Source: Lacinutrix algicola
Lineage (GTDB): Bacteria > Bacteroidota > Bacteroidia > Flavobacteriales > Flavobacteriaceae
Direction: 5' to 3'
DNA: 64,000 bases
Assembly: GCF_001418085.1 (NCBI RefSeq)
Contig: NZ_LIQH01000039.1
Span: 310,001 to 374,000, forward strand
Shown here: one piece after another, positions 8,262 to 16,731 of the stretch
Layout: each line of letters begins with the position of its first letter
How positions within the stretch are numbered: position 1 is the first letter of the stretch
Notes under the pieces: generated by a model
Databases searched by the model: none
Told to the model about the DNA's origin: nothing
Seen by the model: the letters and a program-made list of their open reading frames with translations, nothing else
Translations under genes and position numbers: made by a program

Positions 8262-9035
8262 TCAACTCAAAGTCTTCTCCAAAGCCTTCAATTCAACACC
8301 CAATTCATTAAACATACCAAGAATACTGCTAATTTTTAATTCTTCGGCAGTATATTCTTGTGTGTTTATACTACAGGTAAATTCCCAAATCTCTAAAACC
8401 TCATTAATAGGTACGCTGTATTCATTATAAATTTTATTATCAGATTTTAATACAAGCGAATTATTTAAATCAATGTCATTATAAACACGTTTGTAAACCA
8501 TACCATCGTTTAAAGTGACAAGCACATAAGTTCTGCCGCTTTTTATCTCACTTCTATCTTCAACAAATCGACCAATAACAAACGATCCATCTTTCATTGG
8601 CAGCATAGAATCTCCTTTTATAGGGAATGCTCTATGTTTTCCTGTTGGTAAAAAAGGGAGTTTTATTTTTTGAAGCTGCTCAATATATTCAGGATCATCA
8701 TAACCTGCTAAATATCCAGCAGAAGCTTTTACAGGAACAACTTCAATTAAGTTATCATTATCACTATCTACAGTAATAGGAAACAGTACACGTTGGTTAT
8801 TTAATTCTATAAAAGAAAAATCTTTAGCCTTAGTTAAGTCGTTTCGTAATAAAATATCTATTGGTATTTTAAAGTAATCTGAAATGCTAATTAAAAACGC
8901 TATTGATGGAGCAGATCGGCCTTCTTCATAAGAGCTTATACGAGAGCGAGATACTTTTAAATCTTCAGCTAATGCTTCTTGAGAACGTTTTTTTAAACTC
9001 CTTAAATGCTGTATGTTTTTTGAGATATAATTCAT
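8262..9035 (-). CDS. LexA-like XRE/S24 repressor
   Basis: The 257-residue protein joins an N-terminal XRE helix-turn-helix (residues 6-60, with SRSRISSYEEGRSAP) to a C-terminal S24 autocleaving peptidase domain. The likely cleavage site is Ala106-Gly107 in KASAGYLAG. The catalytic pair is Ser143 in KGDSMLP and Lys182 in MVYKRVY. This is the architecture of phage CI and of LexA substitutes that respond to RecA filaments. It is transcribed away from the Y-family polymerase gene 52 bases off, and an inverted repeat lies between them, so it very probably represses that polymerase operon and itself until DNA damage. The link to the upstream nuclease island is only by position. Confidence 0.88.
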   Translation of the reverse strand: MNYISKNIQHLRSLKKRSQEALAEDLKVSRSRISSYEEGRSAPSIAFLISISDYFKIPIDILLRNDLTKAKDFSFIELNNQRVLFPITVDSDNDNLIEVVPVKASAGYLAGYDDPEYIEQLQKIKLPFLPTGKHRAFPIKGDSMLPMKDGSFVIGRFVEDRSEIKSGRTYVLVTLNDGMVYKRVYNDIDLNNSLVLKSDNKIYNEYSVPINEVLEIWEFTCSINTQEYTAEELKISSILGMFNELGVELKALEKTLS

Positions 9036-9087
9036 ATTGCTACAAATGTAAGCAATAATTGATTGTATTTGTAGCTAATTTTGCAAC
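9036..9087. promoter_or_regulatory. Divergent operator/promoter between repressor and polymerase operon
   Basis: A perfect inverted repeat GCTACAAAT (9039-9047) / ATTTGTAGC (9067-9075) has arms 28 bases apart, start to start. A TAATTTTG element (9076-9083), matching the phylum's TAnnTTTG box, abuts the right arm and stands five bases before the ATG. A bound repressor would cover it, and the polymerase transcript may have almost no leader. Confidence 0.6.
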
Positions 9088-10302
9088 ATGCAGAATAATA
9101 TTTTACATCTAGATTTAGATACGTTTTTTGTCTCTTGCGAACGTCTTATAGACAGTCGTTTACAAAATCGACCACTGTTAGTTGGTGGAACAGGAGATAG
9201 AGGTGTAGTAGCGGCATGTAGTTACGAAACACGAACTTTTGGTGTACATTCTGGTATGTCTATGAAAGTTGCGAGACGTTTATGTCCAGAAGCAACAGTA
9301 ATTAAAGGAGATGCTTCAATTTATACTAAATATTCGCATTTAGTAACAGAGATCATCAAAGAAAAATCTCCCATTTTTGAAAAAGCGAGTGTAGACGAGT
9401 TTTATGTCGATTTATCTGGCATGGATAAATTTTATGGCTGTTATAAATATGCTTCAGAGCTACGTCAAAAAATAATTAAAGACACAGGATTGCCAATTTC
9501 GTTTGGATTGTCAACTAATAAAATAGTGTCTAAAGTAGCAACAGGAGAAGCGAAACCCAATAATCAATTACAGATAGATTCAGGTTTCGAAAAAGATTTT
9601 CTGGCACCATTATCTATTCGTAAAATTCCTTCAGTTGGAGAAAAAACATATCAAATTTTAAGAGGTTTGGGTGTGGATAAAATTGGAGTAATCCAACAAA
9701 TGCCATTAGAAATGATGATTAGTGCATTAGGAAAAAATGGACGTACGATTTGGAAAAGAGCTAACGGTATTGATAATCCACCTTTAGTTCCTTTTTACGA
9801 ACGGAAATCGCTATCTACAGAACGTACTTTTGGAAAAGATACCATAGATATGGTTAAGCTTAGAACCACCATTTTTGCCATGGCAGAAAATTTAGCCTTT
9901 CAGTTAAGAAAGGGAAATAAACTAGCAGGAACATTAAGTGTAAAAATCAGGTATTCAGATTTTAATACGTACACAAAGCAGGTTAAAATCACTTATTCTA
10001 GCGCAGATCATGTAATTATTCCTAAAGTATTAGAGCTATTCGAAAAATTATTTCAACGTCGATTATTAATCAGATTAATAGGTGTTAAGATAAGTGATAT
10101 TGTTACTGGTAATTATCAAATTAATCTTTTCGATGATACCGAAGAAATGTTGAGTCTTTATAACGCAATGGATACCATAAGAAATCGATATGGAGATTTA
10201 AGCATCATGAGAGCGTCTGCAATGGGAGCAAAAACTATTGGCAGATTTGATAATCCTTTTAATGGCGAACCACCAATTTTATTAGCACATCGTAATCAAT
10301 AA
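9088..10302 (+). CDS. Y-family translesion DNA polymerase (DinB/UmuC type)
   Basis: The 404-residue protein opens with LDLDTFFVSCERL, giving the first metal-binding Asp9 and the steric-gate region, and has ASVDEFYVDLSG with catalytic Asp103-Glu104. A helix-hairpin-helix (about residues 180-215) and a little-finger domain follow. It performs error-prone or lesion-bypass synthesis. The gene is divergent from the LexA-like repressor and its TAA shares one base with the next start (TAATG), so it is coupled to a DnaE-type polymerase. That pairing resembles the ImuB-DnaE2 mutasome, but here the catalytic residues of the Y-family member are intact, so it may act as a real polymerase and not only as an adaptor. 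Confidence 0.9.
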   Translation: MQNNILHLDLDTFFVSCERLIDSRLQNRPLLVGGTGDRGVVAACSYETRTFGVHSGMSMKVARRLCPEATVIKGDASIYTKYSHLVTEIIKEKSPIFEKASVDEFYVDLSGMDKFYGCYKYASELRQKIIKDTGLPISFGLSTNKIVSKVATGEAKPNNQLQIDSGFEKDFLAPLSIRKIPSVGEKTYQILRGLGVDKIGVIQQMPLEMMISALGKNGRTIWKRANGIDNPPLVPFYERKSLSTERTFGKDTIDMVKLRTTIFAMAENLAFQLRKGNKLAGTLSVKIRYSDFNTYTKQVKITYSSADHVIIPKVLELFEKLFQRRLLIRLIGVKISDIVTGNYQINLFDDTEEMLSLYNAMDTIRNRYGDLSIMRASAMGAKTIGRFDNPFNGEPPILLAHRNQ

Positions 10303-13300
10303 TGTATTTAAACTGTCATTCATATTATTCTTTACGTTTTGGAACATTTTCTGAAATAGAACTTTTAGATTTAGCTAAAACTAATGCTATAGATACTATT
10401 GCATTAACAGATATTAACAACACATCTGCTTGTTTAAATTTTGTACGACAGGCTAAAAAACGAAATATTAAACCAATAATTGGTATCGATTTTAGAAATG
10501 GTACAGAGCAAAACTTTGTTGGTATTGCAAAAAACAATGCAGGATTTAAAGCGTTAAATCAGTTTTTGTCTAAACATTCTGAACAAAAATCACTGTTGCC
10601 AGATGTTGCAACAACGCTGTTGGTAGATGTTGCAACAACACTGTTGGTAGATGTTGCAACAACGTTGGCCAACGTTGCTATTATTTATCCTTTTGAGAAG
10701 GTATTACAACAAAATAAGCGTCAATTCACTGATAATGAGTTTATTGGTGTATCTATAAGTGATTTGCGTAAACTTAGGTTTTCATCTCTAAAGCAGCAAC
10801 AACAACATAAAATAGTGTTGTTGCAACAAGTAACTATAAGAGATAAAAAAGATTTTAATGCACACCGATTATTAAGAGCAATAGATAATAACACATTATT
10901 AAGTAAACTAGAAAAAACAGAAGAGTGTAATCCTTCTGATAAAATGTTGTCTTTAGAAGAATTGAAAATAGCTGTTGCTGAATTTCCTTTTATTTTAGAG
11001 AATACAAAAAGATTGATGGATGAATGTGAGATCCATTTTGGTTTTGATGACGAACGCACATCTCAAAATCAAAAATTATATACAGACTCCTTTGAAAACG
11101 ATTGTTTGCTATTAGAAAAACTTTGTAAAGAAGGTTTGCTAAAACGTTATGCCAATCCATCACCAAAAGTACATGCACGTTTAAAAACAGAATTAGACAC
11201 TATTAAAGCGTTGCAGTTTGTGTCTTTTTTTCTTATCAATCATGATATTGTGTCTTACGCTAATAGTAAAGGTTATTTTCATGTTGGTAGAGGTAGTGGA
11301 GCTAATAGTATAGTGGCTTATATTATTGGTATTACAGATGTAGATCCTATTGAATTAGATTTATATTTTGAGCGCTTTATTAATCCATTTAGAGCATCAC
11401 CACCAGATTTTGATATTGATTTTTCATGGAAAGATCGTGATGATGTTACTGCTTATATTTTTAAAAGATTTAAGCATACTGCATTATTAGCAACATACAG
11501 TACTTTTAAATATAGAGCGGTTGTTAGAGAATTAGGTAAGGTTTTCGGTTTACCAAAAGAAGAAATAGATAAACTGAGTAAGCACAATTATAACATTTCT
11601 ACTTTAGATGATATTTCAAAATTGGTTTTAAAATACGGTAAACTTATTGAAGGTTTTCCAAACCATTTAAGTGTGCATTCTGCAGGAATATTAATATTAG
11701 ATCAACCTGTTCATTATTATTCTGCAACAAATTTACCTCCAAAAGGATTTTCTACAGTACAATTTGATATGAATATAGCTGAAGATGTTGGTGTCTTTAA
11801 ATTTGATATTTTAGGACAACGTGGTTTAGCAAAAATTAAAGAGGCATTAGAAATTATTGCACAAAACAGACCAGAATTACCACCAATAGACATTACCAAT
11901 GTGGAAGCTTTTAAAAAAGATCCTAAAATTAATAACTTACTTAAATCGGGTGGTGCAATTGGCGCATATTATGTAGAATCTCCTGCTATGAGAGGATTAA
12001 TGCAACAATTACAAACACAAGATTATCTTGGTTTGGTGGCAGCAAGTTCTATAATTAGACCAGGAGTTTCTGGTTCAGGAATGAAGGAGGAATTTATTAA
12101 AAGACATCGTAATCCTGAAAAAAGAAAAGAAGCACATCCTATCTTGTATAAGATTATGCCAGAAACCTATGGAGTAATGGTTTATCAAGAAGATGTTTTA
12201 AAAGTAGCTAATCAGTTTGCAGATTTAACTTTAGGTGAAGCAGATGTGCTTAGAAGAGGAATGAGCGGTAAGTATAGATCTAAAAAAGAGTTTGAAGCTG
12301 TTGAAGAAAAGTTTATTTCTAATTGTAGGAGCAAAGGCTATAAAGACGACTTGATTTTTGAAGTTTGGAACCAAATTAAAAGTTTTGCAGGTTATGCTTT
12401 TGCAAAAGGACATTCAGCTTCTTATGCTGTTGAAAGTTATCAAAGTTTGTTTTTAAAATGCTATTTTCCTTTGGAGTTTATGACTGCTGTACTTAATAAT
12501 GGTGGTGGCTTTTATAGTGCAGAACATTATTTTCATGAAGCAAGGCAACAAGGAGCAACAATCTGTTTGCCTTGTGTAAACAGAAGCGATCACCCAAATA
12601 AACTTATTAATACATCTATTTATTTGGGATTTGGGTATTTAAAAAACTTAGAAGCTTATACTATTAAAAGACTTTTGACTGAAAGACAATTAAATGGTCT
12701 GTTTAGGTCTTTAGACGATTTTATTGATAGAATTGTAATTAGTATTGAGCAGCTTACTATTTTAATTAGAATCGATGCTTTTAGGTTTACTAATAAGCCA
12801 AAAGTAGAGTTACTGTGGCAAGCTATTTTTAAACTGAATGCAAAAGGTAAAAGCACCGTACAATCTAAATTGTTTAAAACGGAACATAAACAATTTACGT
12901 TACCAAAATTAGATAATAACTGGATTGAAAACGCTTATGATGAAATGGAACTCATTGGATTTCCATTATGCAATTATTTTGACTTAGTTAATGAAGATAT
13001 GAAACATGATGTGTTAGCATCACAAATGAATCAGTTTATTGGTAAAACAATTCTTATTTATGGAAATTTAGTCACTACACGCTTTAATAAAACAGCACAA
13101 GGTAAATTGATGCGTTTAAGTACGTTTGTAGATAAAAATGGAGATTATTTTGATGCTGTACATTTTACTAATGTGGTTGATAAATTTCCAATTAATGGAT
13201 TAGGAGTCTATGCATGTTATGGTAAAATAACAGATCGATTTGGTTTTTATAGTATGAGTGTAGTTTGGAGTAGGAGATTATCAGTCGTTAATGATCCTAG

Positions 13301-13310
13301 AAATATTTGA
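10302..13310 (+). CDS. DnaE-type DNA polymerase III alpha subunit, mutasome-associated
   Basis: The 1002-residue C-family polymerase has an N-terminal PHP domain (residues 1-65, NCHSYYS and ALTDINN). The catalytic palm motif is PDFDIDF (Pro368 with Asp369, 371 and 373). Fingers (GRGSGANSIVAY) and tHhH regions follow, with an OB-like C-terminal part. It is shorter than a replicative DnaE (about 1150-1450) and similar to DnaE2/ImuC. The PHP HxH motif is altered, so proofreading by that domain is unlikely. It is coupled to the Y-family gene. An insertion at residues about 98-125 is made of near-perfect octapeptide repeats. Damage-induced mutagenic synthesis is inferred from the operon and its repressor. 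Confidence 0.88.
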   Translation: MYLNCHSYYSLRFGTFSEIELLDLAKTNAIDTIALTDINNTSACLNFVRQAKKRNIKPIIGIDFRNGTEQNFVGIAKNNAGFKALNQFLSKHSEQKSLLPDVATTLLVDVATTLLVDVATTLANVAIIYPFEKVLQQNKRQFTDNEFIGVSISDLRKLRFSSLKQQQQHKIVLLQQVTIRDKKDFNAHRLLRAIDNNTLLSKLEKTEECNPSDKMLSLEELKIAVAEFPFILENTKRLMDECEIHFGFDDERTSQNQKLYTDSFENDCLLLEKLCKEGLLKRYANPSPKVHARLKTELDTIKALQFVSFFLINHDIVSYANSKGYFHVGRGSGANSIVAYIIGITDVDPIELDLYFERFINPFRASPPDFDIDFSWKDRDDVTAYIFKRFKHTALLATYSTFKYRAVVRELGKVFGLPKEEIDKLSKHNYNISTLDDISKLVLKYGKLIEGFPNHLSVHSAGILILDQPVHYYSATNLPPKGFSTVQFDMNIAEDVGVFKFDILGQRGLAKIKEALEIIAQNRPELPPIDITNVEAFKKDPKINNLLKSGGAIGAYYVESPAMRGLMQQLQTQDYLGLVAASSIIRPGVSGSGMKEEFIKRHRNPEKRKEAHPILYKIMPETYGVMVYQEDVLKVANQFADLTLGEADVLRRGMSGKYRSKKEFEAVEEKFISNCRSKGYKDDLIFEVWNQIKSFAGYAFAKGHSASYAVESYQSLFLKCYFPLEFMTAVLNNGGGFYSAEHYFHEARQQGATICLPCVNRSDHPNKLINTSIYLGFGYLKNLEAYTIKRLLTERQLNGLFRSLDDFIDRIVISIEQLTILIRIDAFRFTNKPKVELLWQAIFKLNAKGKSTVQSKLFKTEHKQFTLPKLDNNWIENAYDEMELIGFPLCNYFDLVNEDMKHDVLASQMNQFIGKTILIYGNLVTTRFNKTAQGKLMRLSTFVDKNGDYFDAVHFTNVVDKFPINGLGVYACYGKITDRFGFYSMSVVWSRRLSVVNDPRNI
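10602..10671 (+). repeat. 24-bp in-frame tandem repeat inside the dnaE-like gene
   Basis: The unit GATGTTGCAACAACGCTGTT plus GGTA occurs at 10602-10625 and 10626-10649 (one mismatch) and again, partly, from 10650. It encodes DVATTLLV, DVATTLLV, DVATTLAN just after the PHP domain. Copy number can change without breaking the frame. Confidence 0.9.
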
Positions 13311-13430
13311 TAAAATAAATTGCAAACCTTAGAAGAGGTTATAAATAAAAAGATAGAACTGATCAAAATTAATGATTATAATACAACAAGTACAAAAGAA
13401 GTACTGTCAGCTTTAATGTCAGCAGTAAAT

Positions 13431-13466
13431 AAAAAAGCCCGTTATCATTGAGATAACGAGCTTTTA
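13431..13466. terminator. Rho-independent terminator after tRNA-Ser (- strand), possibly two-way
   Basis: The arms CGTTATC (13440-13446) and GATAACG (13452-13458) are extended by AAGC/GCTT. A-runs on the left give a T-run on the - strand, directly after the tRNA 3' end. Confidence 0.7.
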
Positions 13467-13468
13467 AG

Positions 13469-13553
13469 CGGAGAGTAAGGGATTCGAACCCCTGGAGGTA
13501 TGACCCTCAACAGTTTTCAAGACTGCCGCATTCGACCACTCTGCCAACTCTCC
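13469..13553 (-). tRNA. tRNA-Ser (anticodon TGA)
   Basis: Read on the - strand, GGAGAGT (5') pairs with ACTCTCC (3') as a seven-pair acceptor stem with discriminator G. The D arm contains GCAGAGTGGTCGAATGC. The anticodon loop CTTGAAA carries TGA between a CAGT/ACTG-type stem, a long variable arm follows, and the T loop is TTCGAAT. The 85-base length and long variable arm fit class II tRNA-Ser. CCA is not encoded. Confidence 0.95.
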
Positions 13554-13649
13554 TTTTAATTAGCAACAAACTATTTGCCTGTATGCGGGTGCAAATATAG
13601 TATCCTTTTTAGTTCTTATCAAATAAAAAATGTATTTTTTTTGAAAAAA

Positions 13650-14039
13650 TTATCCTAAAATTGAGATTGGTTTCATTTGTGCGCTGACTGCCACGAACTT
13701 AAAGTATCCCGTGACTGATAATTCTCTTTCATAATTATACATATTTTCCATAAATATGTCAACTTTTACCGTACAACTAGTGTTTCCTACTTTATGAATT
13801 CTTGCAACAAGCTCTATAATTGTACCTTCTGGTATTGGTTTTTCGAAGTCTATTTTATCTGTAGATATTGTAACTACTTTTTTTCTGCTAAATCTAGTAG
13901 CACAAATAAAGGAAGCTTCATCCATCATTAATAGAGCTGTTCCTCCAAATAATGTATTGTAGTGATTTGTTGTGTTTGGAAAAATGGCTTTAAAGATTCT
14001 TGTTTCGGATTCGTTGATTAATTCTTCGGTAGATTTCAT
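13650..14039 (-). CDS. Acyl-CoA thioesterase, hotdog fold
   Basis: The 129-residue hotdog-domain protein has the cytosolic acyl-CoA hydrolase signature HYNTLFGGTALLMMDEAS (residues 26-43), in which Asn, the Gly pair and Asp form the active site and helix cap. The length matches single-domain YciA-like enzymes. It would hydrolyse acyl-CoA thioesters in the cytoplasm; substrate length cannot be told. It is divergent from the nitroreductase gene, with 90 bases between them. Confidence 0.85.
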   Translation of the reverse strand: MKSTEELINESETRIFKAIFPNTTNHYNTLFGGTALLMMDEASFICATRFSRKKVVTISTDKIDFEKPIPEGTIIELVARIHKVGNTSCTVKVDIFMENMYNYERELSVTGYFKFVAVSAQMKPISILG

Positions 14040-14099
14040 ATCTATAGTTATATCATTTTAATTTATTAGACATTATAGTCTTTATTGCGAATGTAATTC

Positions 14100-14107
14100 T
14101 ATTTTTG
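14100..14107 (+). promoter_or_regulatory. TAnnTTTG-type -7 element before the nitroreductase gene
   Basis: TATTTTTG lies 22 bases before the ATG at 14130 and matches the Bacteroidota -7 consensus. No clear -33 element is visible. Confidence 0.4.
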
Positions 14108-14129
14108 CATAAAGTTATTATACATTTAT

Positions 14130-14759
14130 ATGAACACAATAGAAGCTCTAAAATGGCGCTATGCCACTAAATCTTTTGATAAAGACAAAATGATTTCTAA
14201 AGAAAAATTAGATATTATTTTGAATGCTTTTAATTTAACAGCAACATCATACGGTTTACAACCTTTAAAATTGTTGGTGATTGAAAATAAAAAGTTACAA
14301 CAAGGTTTGGTTTCATGTTCAATGAATCAAGAACAAATAGCTCAAGCGTCTCAAGTATTAGTAATTTGTATTGAAACTGGAATTGATAAAGTTTTTATTG
14401 AAAACTATTTTAGTTTAGTTAAATCTATTAGAAATACACCTGATGCTGTTTTAAACCCGTTTAAGAATTTTTTAATTGATGATTTTGAAAAGAAATCGGA
14501 AAAAGAAATTAAAGAATGGTCTGTAAAGCAAGCCTATTTAGCATTAGGAAATTTATTAACTGTTTGTGCTTTAGAAGAGGTGGATGCTTGCCCGATGGAA
14601 GGTTTTGATCCTAAAAAATACGATGAGTTTTTAGACTTAAAAACTAAAGGCTTGCAATCGGTATTGGTGTTACCTATTGGTTATCGCGCAGAAAATGATT
14701 TTATGGCAGAACTAAAAAAAGTTCGTAAAAATTTAAGTGATAGTATTATAATTATGTAA
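14130..14759 (+). CDS. NAD(P)H-dependent FMN oxidoreductase, nitroreductase family
   Basis: The 209-residue protein begins EALKWRYATKSFDKDK, the FMN-phosphate-binding N terminus (RxxxxxF) of NfsB/DHPR-like nitroreductases. Later it has WSVKQAYLALGNLLTVCALE, the dimer helix, and CPMEGFDP, a strongly conserved loop of the family. It should be a cytoplasmic flavoenzyme reducing nitroaromatics, quinones or similar compounds; the physiological substrate is unknown. It stands alone between divergent and downstream genes. Confidence 0.9.
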   Translation: MNTIEALKWRYATKSFDKDKMISKEKLDIILNAFNLTATSYGLQPLKLLVIENKKLQQGLVSCSMNQEQIAQASQVLVICIETGIDKVFIENYFSLVKSIRNTPDAVLNPFKNFLIDDFEKKSEKEIKEWSVKQAYLALGNLLTVCALEEVDACPMEGFDPKKYDEFLDLKTKGLQSVLVLPIGYRAENDFMAELKKVRKNLSDSIIIM

Positions 14760-14822
14760 TACAATATCATGGCAAGATTGTTGTTATATTATTATTGTAA
14801 TATTTTTAAGTTCTATTTCATT

Positions 14823-15287
14823 ATGAAGAAATTGTTTTTTTTATTTTTTATAAGTGCTTCTTTATTTGGTTTTTCTCAAGAGGAAGAAGATTATTCAAAT
14901 CTTAATTGGTTAACAGATTTTGATTTAGCAAAAAAAGAATCTGCTTCATCAAAAAAACCAATATTAATATATTTTACAGGAAGCGATTGGTGTAGTCCTT
15001 GTAAGATGTTAAAAGAAGATTTTTTTAATACTGAAGCATTTGAAACCAAAGCAGAAAATTTTGTTTTACTAATGGTAGATATGCCTAGAAGAATAGATAT
15101 TATTACTCCCGAACAAAAAAAGAAAAACAAAGTTTTAGTAAAAAAATATAATAAAAAAGGAGGTTACCCTAATTTAGTAGTTTTAAAAAAGGATTTAAGT
15201 GTAATAGGTGAATTATCTGGCTATACTTTTTTAAGAGAGACAGATAGACATTTTACATTTATTGATGAACATATAGGTAAATATTAA
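14823..15287 (+). CDS. Exported thioredoxin-like protein
   Basis: I place the start at the ATG at 14823 because it begins a clean signal peptide (KKLFFLFFISASLFGFSQ); the longer frame from 14769 adds 18 residues that would spoil it. The mature part has a thioredoxin fold with FTGSDWCSPCKML, Cys57-Ser-Pro-Cys60, and a cis-Pro-type GGYPNLVVL later. It resembles the thioredoxin_7 / DUF255-like periplasmic thiol proteins common in flavobacteria. It probably reduces or isomerises disulfides in envelope proteins; partner proteins cannot be named. Confidence 0.85.
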   Translation: MKKLFFLFFISASLFGFSQEEEDYSNLNWLTDFDLAKKESASSKKPILIYFTGSDWCSPCKMLKEDFFNTEAFETKAENFVLLMVDMPRRIDIITPEQKKKNKVLVKKYNKKGGYPNLVVLKKDLSVIGELSGYTFLRETDRHFTFIDEHIGKY

Positions 15288-15305
15288 ATATTTTAAATTC
15301 TTAGT

Positions 15306-15340
15306 AAAGCCTTTTAAACTTTGTTTTAAGAGGCTTTTTT
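15306..15340 (+). terminator. Terminator after the thioredoxin-like gene
   Basis: AAAGCCTTTTAAA pairs imperfectly with TTTTAAGAGGCTTT and is followed by a T-run. It lies 19 bases after the stop at 15287. Confidence 0.7.
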
Positions 15341-15386
15341 TATTTTAGAAATTGAAGTATTTTTGAATAACTAAAAATATAGATTT

Positions 15387-16580
15387 ATGCCAGGATTTGA
15401 ACGGTTTGGAGATTTAGAAAGAGAAGAGTTACAAGATGTATTAGATAATGGTGTTTTAATGCGTTATGGCTTTGATGGCATGAGAAATGGGCATTGGAAG
15501 GCAAAAGCTTTAGAAAAAGAACTAGAAAGCACTTTGGAATGTGATTATGTTCAATTAGTATCTAATGGAACTTCTGCAGTTTCTGTTGCTTTAGCAAGTG
15601 CAGGTGTTGGAGCAGGAGATGAAGTTATTATGCCTACATTTACTTTTGTTGCTAGTTTTGAAGCTATTTTGTTACTAGGAGCAGTTCCTGTTTTAGTTGA
15701 TATTGATGATACTTTAGGTTTAGATCCTAAAGCAGTTGAAGAAGCTATTACACCAAAAACAAAGGCTGTTATGGTTGTACAAATGTGCGGTAGTATGGCT
15801 AAAATGACAGCTTTATCTCAGGTTTGTAAAAAATACAACTTACTTTTAGTTGAAGATGCTTGCCAAGCAATTGGAGGTCGTTACAATAACAAACCATTAG
15901 GAAGTATAGGAGACTTAGGTTGTTTTTCTTTTGATTTTGTAAAAACAGTTACCTGTGGAGAAGGTGGTGCAGTAATAACTAACAATAAAGAATATTATAC
16001 AAATGCAGATCATTTTAGTGATCACGGTCATGATCATGAAGGTAATGATAGAGGAGCCGAAACACATCCGTTTTTAGGTTATAACTTTAGGATTTCAGAA
16101 TTGCATGCAGCTGTTGGTTTAGCACAAATAAAGCGTTTACCCGAGTTTTTAGCTGTTCAGAAGAAAAACTATACAACACTAAGAGATACGTTGTCTGATA
16201 TTCCAGAAGTTACTTTTAGAACAGTACCTGAAGGTGGAGAAGAAAGTTATGCTTTTTTAAATTTCTTTTTACCTGATTTAGAAACTGCCAGGAAAACAAT
16301 AGCTGGATTTAAAGATAGTGGAGTAGATGTATGTTGGAATTATTTTGATAATAATTGGCATTATGTTAGAAAATGGAACCATTTAAAAGATGCTAAATCT
16401 TTGTTTCCTTTATCTAAAGATATTAAAGACGCTTTAAGTTTACTAAGTGAAAAAGAATTTACTCAAAGTGATCATTACATTGGACGTAATATTTCATGTC
16501 TTATAAAACTTTCTTGGAGTGAAGAAGAAGTAAAACTTCGTGCAGAAAAAATGAAAGAAGCGATATTAAAAGCGCTTTAA
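15387..16580 (+). CDS. DegT/DnrJ/EryC1/StrS-family PLP aminotransferase
   Basis: The 397-residue fold-type I PLP enzyme has the sugar-aminotransferase pattern: SNGTSAVSVAL (phosphate binding, about residue 59), VEDACQAIGG (Asp157 for the PLP nitrogen) and FDFVKTVTCGEGG with Lys186 as the Schiff-base lysine. Enzymes of this family transfer an amino group to keto-sugars or related compounds. No glycosyltransferase or nucleotide-sugar gene lies nearby, so a role in polysaccharide synthesis is not supported by context. It is a single transcription unit bounded by terminators. Confidence 0.85.
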   Translation: MPGFERFGDLEREELQDVLDNGVLMRYGFDGMRNGHWKAKALEKELESTLECDYVQLVSNGTSAVSVALASAGVGAGDEVIMPTFTFVASFEAILLLGAVPVLVDIDDTLGLDPKAVEEAITPKTKAVMVVQMCGSMAKMTALSQVCKKYNLLLVEDACQAIGGRYNNKPLGSIGDLGCFSFDFVKTVTCGEGGAVITNNKEYYTNADHFSDHGHDHEGNDRGAETHPFLGYNFRISELHAAVGLAQIKRLPEFLAVQKKNYTTLRDTLSDIPEVTFRTVPEGGEESYAFLNFFLPDLETARKTIAGFKDSGVDVCWNYFDNNWHYVRKWNHLKDAKSLFPLSKDIKDALSLLSEKEFTQSDHYIGRNISCLIKLSWSEEEVKLRAEKMKEAILKAL

Positions 16581-16599
16581 TACAGATATAGTAATTATT

Positions 16600-16640
16600 A
16601 AAAATTCCTTTTAAACATTTGTTTAAAAGGAATTTTTTTA
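16600..16640 (+). terminator. Terminator after the DegT-type gene
   Basis: AAAATTCCTTTTAAACA and TGTTTAAAAGGAATTTT form a perfect 17-pair stem with a two-base loop, followed by T residues. Confidence 0.85.
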
Positions 16641-16661
16641 TTTAAAGTATTTACTTAAAAG

Positions 16662-16704
16662 CAATAAACCCAATAGAATCTCAAAAATTCTATTGGGTTT
16701 ATTT
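16662..16704. terminator. Terminator-like hairpin between convergent genes
   Basis: AATAAACCCAATAGAAT pairs with ATTCTATTGGGTTTATT around a short A-rich loop. It sits 28 bases past the ribB stop on the - strand and probably ends that transcript. Confidence 0.7.
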
Positions 16705-16731
16705 ATAAAAATATACCGTTAAAAGACGTGT

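Noticed and set aside
10602-10671. Short regular repeats as a possible CRISPR array
   Set aside because: The units are adjacent without spacers and lie in frame within a polymerase gene.
1-13310. Prophage or integrative element
   Set aside because: No integrase, structural gene, transposase or attachment repeat was seen; tRNA-Ser at 13469 has no detectable duplicated end in the window.
13320-13451. 43-codon frame from a TTG after the dnaE-like gene
   Set aside because: Too short, no family, and its end runs into the tRNA terminator stem; it may be chance.
15387-16580. Surface-polysaccharide locus around the DegT-type aminotransferase
   Set aside because: No glycosyltransferase, flippase or nucleotide-sugar gene is adjacent.
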